Shown here one piece after another: positions 10,086-22,319 of a stretch of 64,000 nt of DNA. Position 1 is the first letter of the stretch, and every line of letters begins with the position of its first letter. The notes under the pieces were generated by a model. It searched no databases. It was not told where the DNA came from and saw only the letters and a list, made by a program, of their open reading frames with translations. The DNA comes from Dicaeum eximium (lineage: Eukaryota; Chordata; Aves; Passeriformes; Dicaeidae), in assembly GCA_013396995.1 (NCBI GenBank), contig VWZP01010309.1:494783-558782 (forward strand). Reading direction: 5' to 3'. Both the position numbers and the translations under genes were made by a program.

Positions 10086-13000
10086 TATTTTTCATTTACT
10101 TACTGTAATATAATGCTTTGAGTGTTAGCTTTTTTGAAATATTACAGAGTACAACAGGAAAAAATGGACTTTAACTAGAGAGTTGTAGGAACATAGTATT
10201 TTAGTCTTAACTAGAAAAAAGGAGACAGAGAGAAAATGGAGTTGTTCAATGCACTTTTACCTGATGTTGGCAGAATTTAATATATTTGGATGGAAAAGAC
10301 CACCTTTCTGAAGTAGTAGCAGCATTTCCTACAGCAGTTTGAATGCCAACTATCAAAATATTAAGACAGACCTGTTTGTTAGGTCAAAATCACTGTGCCA
10401 AATGGAAACAACTACAGAGTGTGGCAGTTTTTCAGAGTATTCCCTTTGTAGTTATGGTAAATTATCTTCCAACTTTGCAAGCACATTGCTCTTCTACAGC
10501 TGTATCACCAAATGTCTTTTTCTTTTCTAAGCTTTATTGTGAGTCCCTCTCCTTGTGCAGAAATCCTCTTTGATGCATCCTGCTTTACCATCATGTTGTG
10601 TATCTGCTTCCATCAAATGTACACACCAGATATAGGGTAAAAATGTACCAAGAACACGTTGTGCTTGAGGAGTGGTTGTTATAAAACACAACATCCAGAA
10701 ATAGGATGTTTCCCAAAAGTCACCTTTTGATCAAGACATTGTAGATTTGACTGTTGAAGCTGGCACCAAGATATGAGTACTCAGGGACGTGCAAATGCCT
10801 GCCCACATGCCCATGTTCATGCTGAATGTCCTATTGTGAGACACCACAATGGAAAATGAGCTTGCAAGAGGATTTCCTCTGTCTCCTTTTCCTCTCTGCC
10901 ACTCCCACTTAAAAAAGAAGCCAATCATCTGCCATATAGCTCCTTTGTGTGCCATTACTCAGGTGCACGTCAAAACACATGTGAGCAGTCTTCAGGCTGT
11001 GCTTCATGAAGACTCTTTTGCCTCTTGGTGGGATGGGAATGCTTAGACATAAAAGATCACAGTGTATTGAAAAATAATTATTCTTTCCTCTGAAGTTCTT
11101 GTTCAGTTTGAAGCTTTCCATCATTTTGGATAATATCATGCTGCATATGGCTCACAAATTCAGCCCCCCAACTAATACTTTCATTTCATGTGTTTGCATG
11201 CCCAAAATATTAGATTTTTGCACACCACCAAAAACAAATGCTTTTGGATCTGAATAGATCTTGCTTTCTCCCATTCCATTGTACTGAGTTTTAAGTTTAA
11301 TAGAATAGCTGTATCGGTTTTCTGAATTATGTTTTCTAATGTTTTAGTTTCTTAAGCATACCCTAAACAGCTTGAATTTTCAAGGACAAAATTGAAATCC
11401 CAACTTCAAATAGCATGCAATTTAGAAGTATTCGTGCTTCACCCAATCACCAAAGTAAGGATCAGTTGCAACATTTGGATCTGGGTGTGTATTTAAATTT
11501 CATATTTGTCTGTGTTCACTTATCCTGGATGTATGTAAAGAGATTAATTGCTTTTCAATTTTTGCAATAAATCCACTTCCACATAAAAGACAAAAAATAA
11601 TGTGCAACATTCTGGATGCTTTCCAATATGCACGGAAGGTTGTGAAGGGGAACTACTATGTGTGATCAGCATATAACCAGCTCTGAAGAATGAAGGTTTT
11701 CAGACACTGTCTTTCGAATGTTTGCATTTAAAAAAATCTTTTCTGTTTTGGAGTTTAGGGCAAATTTCTTATGTGAATGTCTGTGTATGCTTAACATGTT
11801 CCGGTCATGACATTAAATACTTAAATTCTGCCACAGAAGGCTAAAACAATAATGCAGCTTCTCTTCCAGTGAACTTTAATGCAAAGGTAGCAATTTTAGT
11901 CATTGAAATACCTGCAGACTGAGAAATGCCTCAGGGAAGATTGTCAAAAATCTTGGTTTTTTCTTAACTTGTTGAAAATAGTTTGGCAGATCTTTTCTTG
12001 TGGAGCCTGCAGTTTAATCTCATGTTGATATTGTGACTCCTGTGGCAATGTCCTCACCTTCCATCCTGGCTTGTGCCAGTGCAATACTGCCACTCTGCTA
12101 GTTGGAGCCCAGCTTTTCCTGTTGCAGGAATTTACAAAATTTACAAAATTAATCTAGAAAAGCATGTGATGTGTTCAGAGAGAAACAATGCTTTTGTAAG
12201 TGCTTCTGATCACCAAGTATTTCTGATCACCAAGTATTTCTCCTCCATGTCTTACTCTAGCAGCATTTTCTTGGGAGGCAGGGTCCAGCATTCAAAGGCA
12301 TTCAGCAAGATTTTGTAAATTAATGGGCATCCTGTTCTGGGAATGAGAATACTTTAAAAGCATGAAACTGAACGAGATATTTAATTAAACTGTACAAGTA
12401 AACGGCTGAGAGAGTTGTAGCATGTCTGAGCATCCCAAAGAGCTGAGACAGAGAAATAGTACTTGAACATTACAGATGGATGAGAACGAAATATTGTTAA
12501 TGAGCAATTTTTTGATGTTGATTGATGCTTTTATAGCTGTTAAGGCTTGCCCCCACTTTTTCCTAGTCTGTGCACCCTCCCTTTGAGGGGCCATGTAAAG
12601 AAATGCTACCTGCTCCATCCAAATTTTATTAGATAGAAAAAGCTATTTTATTTAATTAACAATTGTGGAAGTATGCCTTCACCTTGGCCAATAATTCTTT
12701 CTTCACCACTGCTCAATCTCCCCTTCAGGTAAGCAGTTGCTCACCTTACAGTCCTTTTGGAAATCTTGCTCTAAACTCATAATTTCCCTTGTGATACTGT
12801 ATCAAATGCTTTACTGTTAAATTAAATTTACTGTGTTTCCTTTGTGCAGATGATCAGTTATCTTATCAAAGAAAGTTATCAGGTTAGTCTACTACAAACT
12901 ACCTTTGGCAAACTCATGTTTTGTTTCATCCCATTTTCCATTTACCTAAATGTCTATTCCATTATTTTTTCCTTCAACATTTGCTGCACTCGTGCTATTG

Positions 13001-14619
13001 AAGCTCCTGATGTTACACCAACATCAAACAGGTGTAAGTAAGATCAGAATCAGTTTCAATACAGTGTAATACAACCTTGCAAAAGCCTTTTCATTCTCAT
13101 GACTGCAAAAAACTAAGTTCTCTTCTGGCAGACAAGTAAAACATAGATTTTATTTTTCATTGTCATTATAGCAAAGGGCAGGTGGGCTGATTTTGAGCCT
13201 TGGCTGGTGAATGTTTGCAATGATGTGCAAAAGGGTTTCTAGAGATAGAATCAGAGACATCTACCTGCACATTAGAGTGCTTGGGCACTTGCATTAGAAA
13301 AACCTTAATGTATGTATCAGTAATGAAAATCTTAATTAAGAATGCTGCATCATTGTCCATGAACACTCTTTCTTTCTCTGTGTGTGAAGCTCTTTGTGTA
13401 TTGCAGCATCTACCTGGTCCAGACAGACAGAGCCCTCAAAGAGTGTGTCTGGCAGATCTCTTGATTATTAACAACTAGCAAATGGCAAACTCTTACTCTT
13501 CTTTTGTCTCAACACTGAAACTCAGAATAGTAGAGCATACAGCATAATTTGGGAATTTGTTTGGACTTTTTCTATGGCTTTCTCCACTTCATTGTTATAC
13601 TGGTGGGTTTCAAAATCCAGTAGCATCGATTAGAACTATGTAACTTAGAGCTACCAAAATGTGCACAGACACCTATTTACCCAATAGTACATCTTTGCCT
13701 TTAGGAGCAATACACTTCCCTGGACCATGTTCTGTATGCACAAAAAAGCACACTAATGGATGTGACGACTGAGATATTAATCTCCCTAAACTCAGAAAAT
13801 TTAGAGTGAAGGTTCCCAGAGCAGCCTTGCCTCTGCCCCTGGCTTACGATAGAGTCTCTTACTGATCCCTTGGCTTTCCAAGGCAGACAGTACAGAGAGA
13901 TGACAGGGCAATGGAGAGGAACTGCTTGAGGTTTTTTCCCCTGTAATTGTATTCCAGTGACGTTTGTTTGTTGAGCACCGCTTGTGTGTTTGATGTGGTT
14001 TGAAACACATTCAGAAAACGTCTCCAAGTAGTGGACATACAACTGATTTATAGGTGTACTGATAGCAGCACAGATAGTGTAAGGTGAGGAAGAGTGTATG
14101 CACGCACACAAACTTTTGCCAGAGTTGTGTCTTTTGCTTCCAAATGAGTCAGGCTGTCTTCTCAGATTCACTGTCATGTCACTGATATTGGTGGTTTCTG
14201 TTGACTCACACCTGCATGGTAGGAGGATATGTCCCAGGAAAGGCAGGAGCAGGAGATACTGCTATTTACTTTGAATAAAAAACAGCTATGGAGTCTCTTG
14301 TTGTCTATACAAATCATCACAGTTGAGACCCATATAAAATCCTACACATGCAGTGACTTTATTTTTTCATCCTTAGAAAGAATTCCTCCAGTCTGACAGA
14401 AAAGTTCATGCTGAGGCCAGTAGCTCATGCAAGGCACAAAAGCTGCATATGCCTTTATATTGTCATATGAAAAAACAGTTCTGAGAGTGAAACCCGTGTA
14501 ATCCAATAATCCCTCAGACTACAGCTGCTGTTTCAGCCATCATTAATATTCTCAAAACCAACACTTACTTTCCTAAAACATCAGAACCTGAAATATTCCA
14601 GATTAAATAAAGTGGGATC
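10086..14619. other. Unique AT-rich DNA, no gene seen
   Basis: No coding exon, RNA gene or mobile element is supported. A 17-bp tandem duplication lies at 12204-12237. Donor-like words (CAG/GTAAGC near 12728, GGT/GTAAGT near 13034) exist without convincing partners. A 158-codon minus-strand frame at 13701-14177 has no recognisable family. Confidence 0.55.
12204..12237 (+). repeat. 17-bp perfect tandem duplication
   Basis: The 17-base unit TTCTGATCACCAAGTAT occurs twice head to tail with no mismatch. Confidence 0.95.
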
Positions 14620-14736
14620 AAAAGATGATTAGTGGGCTGGAGCATCCCTCTTATGTGGAGAGATTGAGGGAGTTGGGCCTGTTTAGCCTTGGGAAGAGAT
14701 GGCTGAAAAGGAATCTTATAAAGGTATATAAGAATA
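14620..14736 (+). mobile_element. CR1 LINE fragment, older copy
   Basis: Starts AAGATGATTAGTGGGCTGGA and matches, base by base with many differences, the part of the next CR1 copy beginning near 14938 (GATTGAGGGACTGGAGCATC). It breaks off at about 14736, where the 5' part of a second copy begins. It encodes nothing usable. CR1 is the main LINE of birds and copies are usually 5'-truncated. Confidence 0.8.
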
Positions 14737-15315
14737 GCAGTGTATCCTTGTCACCAAGAAGGCCAGTGGGATCCTGGGATGCATCAGGGAGAGAGAGTTG
14801 CCAGCAGATCGAGGGAGGAGATCCTGCCCCTCTGCTCAGCCCTGGTGAGGCACGTCTAGAGTGCTCTGTCGCATTCTGGGCTCCTCAGGACAGGAGGGAT
14901 TTGGAGCTCCTGGAGCCAGTGCAGCAGAGAATGACAAAGATGATTGAGGGACTGGAGCATCCCTCTCAGGAAAGGCTGAGGGAGCTGGGCCTGTTCAGCC
15001 TCCAGCAGAGATGGCTGAGAGGGGATCTCACCGAGGTCTGTCAGTATCTGAAGGGAAGGGGTGAGGGGGATGGAGCCGGGCTCTGCTCAGGAAGTTCCAC
15101 CTGAACGTGAGGAAGAAATTCTTCACTGTGCAGGTGACCAAGCACTGGAACGGGTTGTCCAGAGAGGTTTTGCTGTCTCCCTCACTGGAGATATTCCAAA
15201 CCCGTCTAGACACAGCCCTGCGCCATGTGCTCTGGGATGACCCTGCTTGAGCAGGGAGGTTGGACCAGATGACCCATTGTGGCCCCTTCCAACCTACTCA
15301 GTCTGTGATTCTGTG
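14737..15315 (+). mobile_element. CR1 LINE 3' end, 5'-truncated
   Basis: Carries the characteristic end of avian CR1: GGACTGGAGCATCCCTCTC near 14949, GAAATTCTTCACTGTGCAGG near 15115, TTGGACCAGATGACCC near 15260, and a terminal GATTCTGTG at 15307-15315, which is the short CR1 tail in place of poly-A. About 580 bp remain; the endonuclease and most of the reverse transcriptase are absent. A 159-codon open frame across both CR1 copies (14625-15104) is a by-product, not a gene. Confidence 0.93.
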
Positions 15316-15420
15316 AAATGGCTGATTTTTCACTGCTTGGTATCAGGTCAGTGCATTTCTATCTAGGCAGAATATAAGTGAGGAATCACCTCCAGTCTGA
15401 TTTGTTGCCATTTTATACCA
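15316..15420. other. Short unique spacer after CR1
   Basis: No feature seen. Confidence 0.6.
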
Positions 15421-15471
15421 AGATGCAAATATGCATCTTATTAATTAAATTAAATTTTTAATTTAATTTAA
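15421..15471. promoter_or_regulatory. Octamer word and AT-rich dyad
   Basis: Two small inverted repeats lie side by side: AGATGCA/TGCATCT around AATA (15421-15438), containing ATGCAAAT (POU octamer), and TTAAATTAAATT/AATTTAATTTAA around TTT (15445-15471), next to TTAATTAA. Such sites can bind POU and homeodomain proteins. In AT-rich DNA the second dyad could be chance. Confidence 0.3.
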
Positions 15472-15822
15472 CAGTAATTAAAACTTTCCCCTAGTCTTCC
15501 AGGTACAGCTCAATCACAGATTGCAAGAATAGTATCTTTTCTTTTATCCTTTTTTTTTTTTTCTTTTTTTACTGGTCATTTACACAACTGGCTGTCTACA
15601 GTTAGAAAAGTGTAGCTCGGTGTCTGGAAGAATATTTAAGAAAATAAAGATATTTTAATACAGCAAAAACCTTGTTATTCCAAAACCAAATGGTTTCAAA
15701 CATGTCAGTGCTGCTACTTCTCTTTCAGGACTATGTACGTGTCAAGTTTGATGTTTTAAAACAAAGCTGTGTTATAATTATACAAGCATGTTTGAGAAAA
15801 AAAGGCTTATGGAAAACTTTAA
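15472..15822. other. Unique AT-rich DNA
   Basis: Contains a T-rich run near 15545-15567 and a pyrimidine tract ending CTTTCAG at about 15729 that could act as a splice acceptor, but no matching donor was found. Confidence 0.5.
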
Positions 15823-15870
15823 CATCCAAGTATGTAAAAAACAGGAAACTGTTTTTTACATACTTGGATG
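15823..15870. repeat. Perfect 22-bp inverted repeat (hairpin, GAAA loop)
   Basis: The 22 bases at 15823-15844 are the exact reverse complement of 15849-15870, separated only by GAAA. Arms begin CATCCAAGTATG and end CATACTTGGATG. No known transposon terminal repeat is recognised. The likely origin is a small templated inverted duplication. As RNA it would form a tight hairpin, though the stem is shorter and the loop smaller than in typical pri-miRNAs. Confidence 0.95.
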
Positions 15871-16062
15871 GCTCAAAAGCAGCTGAATGGGTTTTTGCAA
15901 AACTTTACCAAAAATGACATTTCTGGATTGAGACAAGGCATGAGAAATAGCAGCTGAGAAGGTAACAGTTTCACAAAGGTATGAGCAAATATAGACAGAG
16001 ATTATTTAATTCATCAACTTCCACTGTACAGTCATTAATGTAGTGCTATTAAAAAAAAAAGG
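15871..16062. other. Short unique stretch
   Basis: Nothing recognised; an A10 run lies at about 16051-16060. Confidence 0.55.
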
Positions 16063-16228
16063 ATTCATATTTATATAGTTTTTCAAGGATTTCAAAGATC
16101 TGTACTAGACTTTAAGGAATTAAGCTTTGTAGCTGAGCACTAATATTAATATTTATATTTCTTTGGAATACCTCATATTCAAACAGGAAAACAAAGACAT
16201 AGAGAAAGGTAGAGGGTTTGCCAGAGCC
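16063..16228. repeat. MIR1/Amn-type SINE relic (tentative)
   Basis: Word order ATTTATATAGTTTTTCAAGG, ATTTCAAAGATCTGTACTAG, then GGAAAACAAAGACATAGAG and GGTAGAGGGTTTGCCAGAGC parallels the old amniote SINE pattern (TTTATATAGCGCCTTTC, GGATCTCAAAGCGCTTTAC, GGAAACTGAGGCACAGAG, GGTTAAGTGACTTGCCC). It is strongly decayed and its ends are unclear. Confidence 0.5.
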
Positions 16229-18170
16229 TGCACAGAAAGCGAAGACCACATTTAGCACCCGTGCCTTTGGATTGCTCAGCCTGGCAGTGTGGGAGTGCAC
16301 TTGGCATCAGGGAGCTCCTGGCTTCTCTCTCCCTCTGACTCCCGCTTCAGGCACACCCAGCTTGTAGGTGAACAGCCTCTCTCACACACACCGGCTGGGC
16401 TCAGGTACCCAGCTCCCTTCTTTCTGTCTCCACACTTCATTCCCAAAGGCAAAGTTTGCCAAATTCTGGCTACTGTGATCGTGAAGCTTGCCTGCATTCA
16501 AGTATCACTCCCATTTCAAGTGTGCATACACTCCTCCTTCTCCCCCTGTTCTCCAGGACTGTCAAGGTGAGAGAGCTGTCACCAGAAACCTCTTCTGGGG
16601 TCTTTTTCAGTGCATGGCTCAGTCTATAACTCTCTAACAATAACTTTACTGTTTGAAACCTCAGTCACTGAATAAATATGATTTTACTGCTGCTTAGTTT
16701 GGATGTTGAACTATATTGGAGGAAACTGCTCTACTTTCATACTGAATTTTTTTTCAGGGTGGTGTGTGTGAAAAATAACACAAATAGGAGTGTTTTTGGA
16801 TGGTCACACTGAGCAGTCAGCAAGAAGAAAAGTACAGTATGGTGAAGGGAAATCTGTTTGTAGTAAAAGCAATATAGGCTTGTGGTTTGCTAACCAAGAA
16901 CAAGAATTTTTCACTTTAACCCCAGCTGTAAAACTCCATCCTGATGGGGAAATCACTTGGTGTCCTGTTGTTGCACCTCAGTTTCATCTTCATGATGTCA
17001 GCCATGACCCAGAATACGATTCTTCTTGAAGTTCAGATACTAGCAGAGGTTTTGTAGAGATGCTTTTCTAACCTAACAAGCCCACTCCTTGTCAATGTTA
17101 AAAGTGTCATTGTCTTACTTTCCCAATTAAACAGGCTTTTATGGCTTTCACTTTTCTAACTTGGCAGAGTCACCAGTTCTGGGAGCAAAGATTCAGTGCT
17201 GCCTAGTGCATTATGCAGATTTCCAGTAGCAACCTCAGATTAAGAATTTGGTATTGATATGTTCTGTGGGACATAATTTCATTTTCTCAACACAGTTGAT
17301 CTCAGCTCCTTGAGAAATGATAATCATGAGCTATTTCAATCTTTGTAGGCACATTTGCAGTAGCCCGAGATTTGGTTAGATATAATCTCTGCACCTAAAC
17401 TATGAATTTACATGAGGAAAAACTTGAATTTAGCCAGGTAGGAGTACCTAACTCCACAGATTCCCTCGGCAAAAGCAGGTGTCATCAGTCTTTTCTCAGC
17501 TTTTCAAAAGTTTTGGCCCTATATATTGACCATTTTGCTCACGAAGGGCCTCAGTTTTGTTTTCCCTTTATCATTTCCACTTTGAGCTGTCTAGTGTTGC
17601 AGTGGTTCTCACAAGAAGCTGTCCCTGTATTCCTGCCAAAACCAGAATCACAGCCTAAGCCAGCCTTTAACTGGGCATTAAAAGGAAATGACACTCTTCT
17701 CATTTTGCTAGCAGTATCACTTCCTCCACTTCACAAATAATTATCTGATCCAAAACTTCTCCATTATTGTGTTTAAGTGTTTTGCAAGTCTTATACCTAA
17801 AAAAATTCAAATGCTGAGCAGTGTTGTTATGCATATCTCTCCTTTTTGTATGTGAATATTCTAAGTACCAGGAAGTGCCAGGTTCGTGGATCTTTTTGTC
17901 AGAAATTATCGGTTCTTGCTTTCTGAGTCATCTTTTAGATTGTATGAATTTTAAATATTTGTTGGCTAGAGGATGATATGTTGAGATGATTGCATAGAGA
18001 AAAGAGGAGAAGAGCTACCAAAAGGCAGAGCCAACGAGTTGGGTAGTCTGTTGAAGGTGTCCTTTCCTAGAGAAAAAGTTACATCCTGTAATGCCCAGGT
18101 CAGCTGGATATAACAGTGTTGCAGGCTGACAAATTCTCTGCTTTCCTGCTAACTATTATGAACAGAACTT
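16229..18170. other. Unique DNA, no gene seen
   Basis: The frame at 16289-16570 ends beside CAAG/GTGAGA near 16564, donor-like but without a convincing acceptor. Around 16960-17000 a weak MIR-like word (AAATCACTTGG, then CACCTCAGTTTCATC) is seen. No recognisable protein. Confidence 0.5.
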
Positions 18171-18276
18171 ACAAAAAAAACCCGAACAAAACAAGCAAAC
18201 AAACAAACAAAACAAAAATAAAAACAAAAACAAACACACAAAAAAAAACACCAAACAAAAAAAAACCCAGCAACAA
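18171..18276 (+). repeat. (CAAA)n-type A-rich tract
   Basis: About 105 bases of A-runs with regularly spaced C (CAAACAAACAAAC and variants). The local 69-codon K/N/T-rich open frame is an artefact of this tract. Confidence 0.9.
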
Positions 18277-19849
18277 ACGGAAGATTTATTGCAATTACAT
18301 TTCAACTATGATTGAAGTAGGATAAACCAATATAGCAAACAGTGTTAGAAAGTATTTCCCATTGTAGTCCATACAACAACTGGCATGATTTAAATAGCAT
18401 GGATGCATATGGGATGCATTTAGGAAGCAGCAGAAGCTTCACAGCATTCTTTTTGCTCCCACTCCACTCCCTCAGGTTTTTGTTCTTCAGCTCAGCTGCC
18501 TTTGCAGGACTGCATCTTAAGGTGTTGCCAGTTTTGGCTAAAAGTTTTCAGACTGTCACTGAAAAAAAAGTAGAGAAAACACAAATAAAAGTTTCATTTC
18601 TCTTGCCTAATTGAAACAGCAAAATGGGTTTGGCTGTTTTGGTGTGAGAAGCAAAGCAGAAAGTACAGCCCCTCCATTTAAAATAAAATTACTATTTTAC
18701 AGCCCACTTTACAGCCAGGCAGGACAGGTTGTGAGAAAAAGAGGCTGCAAGGAGAAGCAATGCAATCTCTTGCACATCTTAAGCAACCCTTTGATACTAT
18801 ATTATGCACAAGGTTTTGTTGAGCTGGTACAGCAAGGTTGTGCTACCTCTGTTTGCATGGTCCACCTGCATGTACATGCTATTTGTGAGCTTGTGAACCT
18901 TCCCCTCAGCCCATTTGCAGTTTGCCCAGGGATTTAGCAGAGTTTTGCAATCTCACAGAAGTCTGGCTCGTCAGATGTAACATTAAATGAAATTGGTTTG
19001 TATTGCAACAGGATTGGTGGAAGGATCAAAGACTTGGTGTAAAATAAAAGAAGGTTTTTGGTTTCTGTGTGCTGAAATGCTTCTATTTCCCTTACTTTTT
19101 TTATTAGTGTATATTAAGCAATTGAATTCTCCAATAGTAAGCAAAAAATTCTACTAAAGCGGTTATTAAAGAAAGCCTCTTCAGTTACTGTGACAAAGGC
19201 TGAGTGTTACTGCTATAAAAGGTCTCAGAAACTGTGTTCTTTTAAGGCTGATCAAAATTTAGTTTTAAAATCAGAGGTGTGCCCTAGACTGCACAATATA
19301 TCTGATAATTCTGGTTTAGTCTGAAGAGCCTAGGGTCAGCTAGAAATTTGGCAGATTGTCTCTCAGGTCAGGAAGTTGTTCTGGTTTACAAAATTTAAAA
19401 GCCAAATTCTGTTTTAGTATTTTTTAAATGTCAAAACAGCCCCCTGACCTTGAAAATTACTTTCTCTGTATACTTTCAGGGTTTTTAAGTAAAAAACAGG
19501 CCTTTTTCTTAGTGAAATATGGTAGCCTGTTAGTCATCAAATGTGAGAATTTAGAGAAGGGAGGATGGCATTAACTCATCTTTTCTTTCCCTTTCCCAGA
19601 ATGGGCTTCGTTCATATCAATGGCAAATGGGGGGAAAAGGATGTGCTAACCTTTAACTGTGCTTCCAGTTTATTTCCATAATGTACACTGTGGCTTCTCC
19701 AAGGGTGAGTCCTCTGTCTGCAGCCTTTCAGACCTCATAGTAAGAGGGAGGACAAGTTTCTCTGCTCTCTTTCAGAACCTAACCTCCAATGCCTTGATTT
19801 TGGCTTGTCCCCACCTAAGCACTGTCAGAAGGTAAAGGCCATATTTAGT
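18277..19849. other. Unique DNA, no gene seen
   Basis: Two overlapping plus-strand frames of 90 and 108 codons (18342-18937) show no recognisable product and no splice context. Confidence 0.55.
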
Positions 19850-19960
19850 GCAGCTGGCCAATTGCACACTTCTGGTCATTCCTGGCCCTTAATAATATGA
19901 TTCGTTGAACTTAAATATGGCATTTGAGCAGCCCATTTAGTTCACGTCTCTCCAGTATTC
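19850..19960. promoter_or_regulatory. CNE-like block (putative)
   Basis: Repeat-free and of high complexity, with CCCTTAATAATATGATTCG and CTTAAATATGGCATTTG. Regulatory role is inferred from appearance only. Confidence 0.25.
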
Positions 19961-20635
19961 TCATTTTCGGGAAAGTAATTTTGTCACTTCTGAAATTTTG
20001 ATGAAAACTGAAAATCCACCCTTCCTTCATCCCTTCTTCATCCAGCTCTTTTTCTCACTCTTGTATTTCCTTTTGGAAAGGAGGTATCTGTGTGGTGCCC
20101 CTCTTTCCAGCAGAGCAGAAGCAGCCTGCCCTTCTCACTGTGACTGAGAAATGGCATGGGAGGGAGCAGCCTGGAGCCCTTCCCTCTTCCCTGAAAGTGG
20201 ACCATAACTCATCTTCATGGATCCCAGGTGCTGCTGCTTTGTGGAAAACTGACTTCAGATCTTTTTGGTTCTGATATGATGAACCACAAAACCTCCTATG
20301 GTGAGAGCTCTGGGCCTCTTCTGCTTCAATTACCCATAGTACCTAATGTTAAGGCATTCTCTAAGACTTTCTGCCCGAGGATTTGCTATTACTAAGTGAT
20401 TGTTAATGACTTAGCTTTTCCTGGATTTCTGTGAAGTAGGGAGGTCATATATTCAGCACTTAGCTGTAGGGGAAACTGAGACACAGGATGAGTCTGGATT
20501 TAACAGAATATCTAAGCACATAGTTCTTTGAATTTAAGGGTAATTTCAAGAGATTTTCTGGGAAGTCGTTTGAAATATCTGCCTTAAGTTGTTTCCTGAA
20601 AAGCATCTTATAAATAACTGCATGGTGTTTATAGC
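19961..20635. other. Unique DNA with one MIR-like word
   Basis: GGGGAAACTGAGACACAG at about 20470 is the MIR signature word, but the flanks do not carry the rest of the element, so it is not called separately. Confidence 0.5.
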
Positions 20636-20750
20636 AATCAATTAATTAGGTACCACTGTTATGTAGAGATGGAGAAACTGAGGCATTGCATTTGTTTAAG
20701 GTCAAGCAACCTGAGAGCTTATGCTCACAGAGTTAAGCAGCTTTCTTTTC
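20636..20750 (-). repeat. MIR SINE fragment
   Basis: Reads antisense to MIR: AATTAATTAGGTACCACTGT, then GATGGAGAAACTGAGGCATT, then TTTAAGGTCAAGCAACCTGA. These follow the MIR complement (TTATCCCCATTTTACAGATG, GAAACTGAGGC, TTAAGTAACTTGCCCAAGG) with a small deletion. Confidence 0.6.
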
Positions 20751-22319
20751 TTAGTCTTTGTGGTTACATTCCTTCCTTTCTCCATGTAAATGACCATTTA
20801 AAAGATTGAACAAGGCTTTTTGGAAAAGAGATTAAATTTGGAGGTGTTGGCTGTAGTGTTCCAAGGTGATGGCTCTTCAGCCAGCTTACAATGTAGTATT
20901 ATAAATTATTAAATCTATTGAAACCTTAAAAAGTGATGTCTGCTCAATGATATGCCAACTTAATGTAGAACAAACACCTACTACTGATCTGTAGTTACAT
21001 TATTTAATCTAGAACTAATCTACTGTTCAAACCAGTTTTGAAAATGGAATAGTTCTATCACTGAACATAATTAATTGTTCAAACCCATAGGGCTAAATCC
21101 AGCAGTGACCTAAATGATAGGAGAGAATTACACATTGGACATCAGTGTGTGGGAAAGCAAGTAACAAAATAATATATGTTGCCCTGATTCTCTCTTATCC
21201 TGGCCAGTATCACACACTTTTATTGGTAGGGTTTTCTGCTGATGCTGGCTTTGTCCAATTACTCCCTCCAGCATTTGGGTTCCAGCACTTTTACGATTAT
21301 TTCACAGGGAAAGTTGGTAGGGGTTTATGTTTTCTTTGCCCTGCATCCATTTACACCCATTCTGTGACCTGGCACAGGGCGTGGGCCCTGGCTGGTCCTG
21401 TGGAAGAGTTTGGCTCGTCAGGGCTGACCCCACATCTGGCAAGGGGAGCTGACTGCCAGAGCACTTCTGGTGACCTCACTGGTATTGCTACTGATTCATC
21501 CTGATGTGAAGATGAGCACATCTCAGGCCAGTAGCCCTCAATGATGAAGTGTTTCTAGCATCCTGTTTCAGGAAAAATACCAAGCCTTCCTTTGATGAGG
21601 GAGAAGAAAAAAAAAATTTTTTTTTTTCTCTCTGTCTCCAAACGTCTCCACAGAACAACATGGGGGAAAGGAGAATAGCAAATATTCAATGGGAAATTTT
21701 TTTCTTCTTTTTTTTTCTTCTTTGAGAAAAAAATCCCACACACAGATCAAAACAAGATGGAGCCCTGGAGCCCCACCTGCTGACTTGAGGGAACAGAGAG
21801 AGGGAAGGGAAGATGCCTGGTCGTGTGCCAAGCATTCAGCACTGGGCTTGTAGCACTGTGATGTGGCACTTGAAGCTCTAGGGGCCTGGAGCCAGCGATA
21901 CAAATGCAACAAGAACTCTCATGAAAACGAGCCTCTTAACAGCGTGTGGAGCTGGTCTGTGATGGCCTCAGGAAATCCCCCTGGCTAGACAGGGCCTTTT
22001 TATCCACTACATTGCTCTGACTCAAAGAGAAATCTCACGTAGCTTCCTCGACCAGAAACTGAGAATGCATCTAGTCTGCAGCGTGGGGCTCTGGAATTTC
22101 CTTATTTTCAGGTAGTCATTCCCCTGCTGCTGCTCTGAAGAAGTCTGCCCTACCTTTCTTTATTGTCTCATCGCACGTAGGATCCGGTGCTGCAAGCACC
22201 TGGCACGTCCTCAGCCATCAGGCTTTGTGTTGTCCTTCCGCTGTGGTCAGAGCCTCAGCTGATGGACACTGGCCTAAGGCCACTGGTTGGAGTTGGGATT
22301 TTCACTCCTTGGACATTTG
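20751..22319. other. Unique DNA, no gene seen
   Basis: Includes an A10/T11 junction at 21607-21628 and a purine-rich stretch around 21785-21810. Open frames at 21145-21504 (+, 119 codons) and 21568-21912 (-, 114 codons) are not recognised; the latter runs through homopolymers. Confidence 0.55.

Noticed and set aside
13701..14177. 158-codon minus-strand frame as a possible gene
   Set aside because: No recognisable domain or splice context; unremarkable length given the number of frames in 64 kb.
14625..15104. A 159-codon plus-strand frame
   Set aside because: It crosses two CR1 3' ends in a non-natural way and is a repeat by-product.
16910..17010. Possible MIR relic near CACCTCAGTTTCATC
   Set aside because: One word matches but the rest of the element is not discernible.
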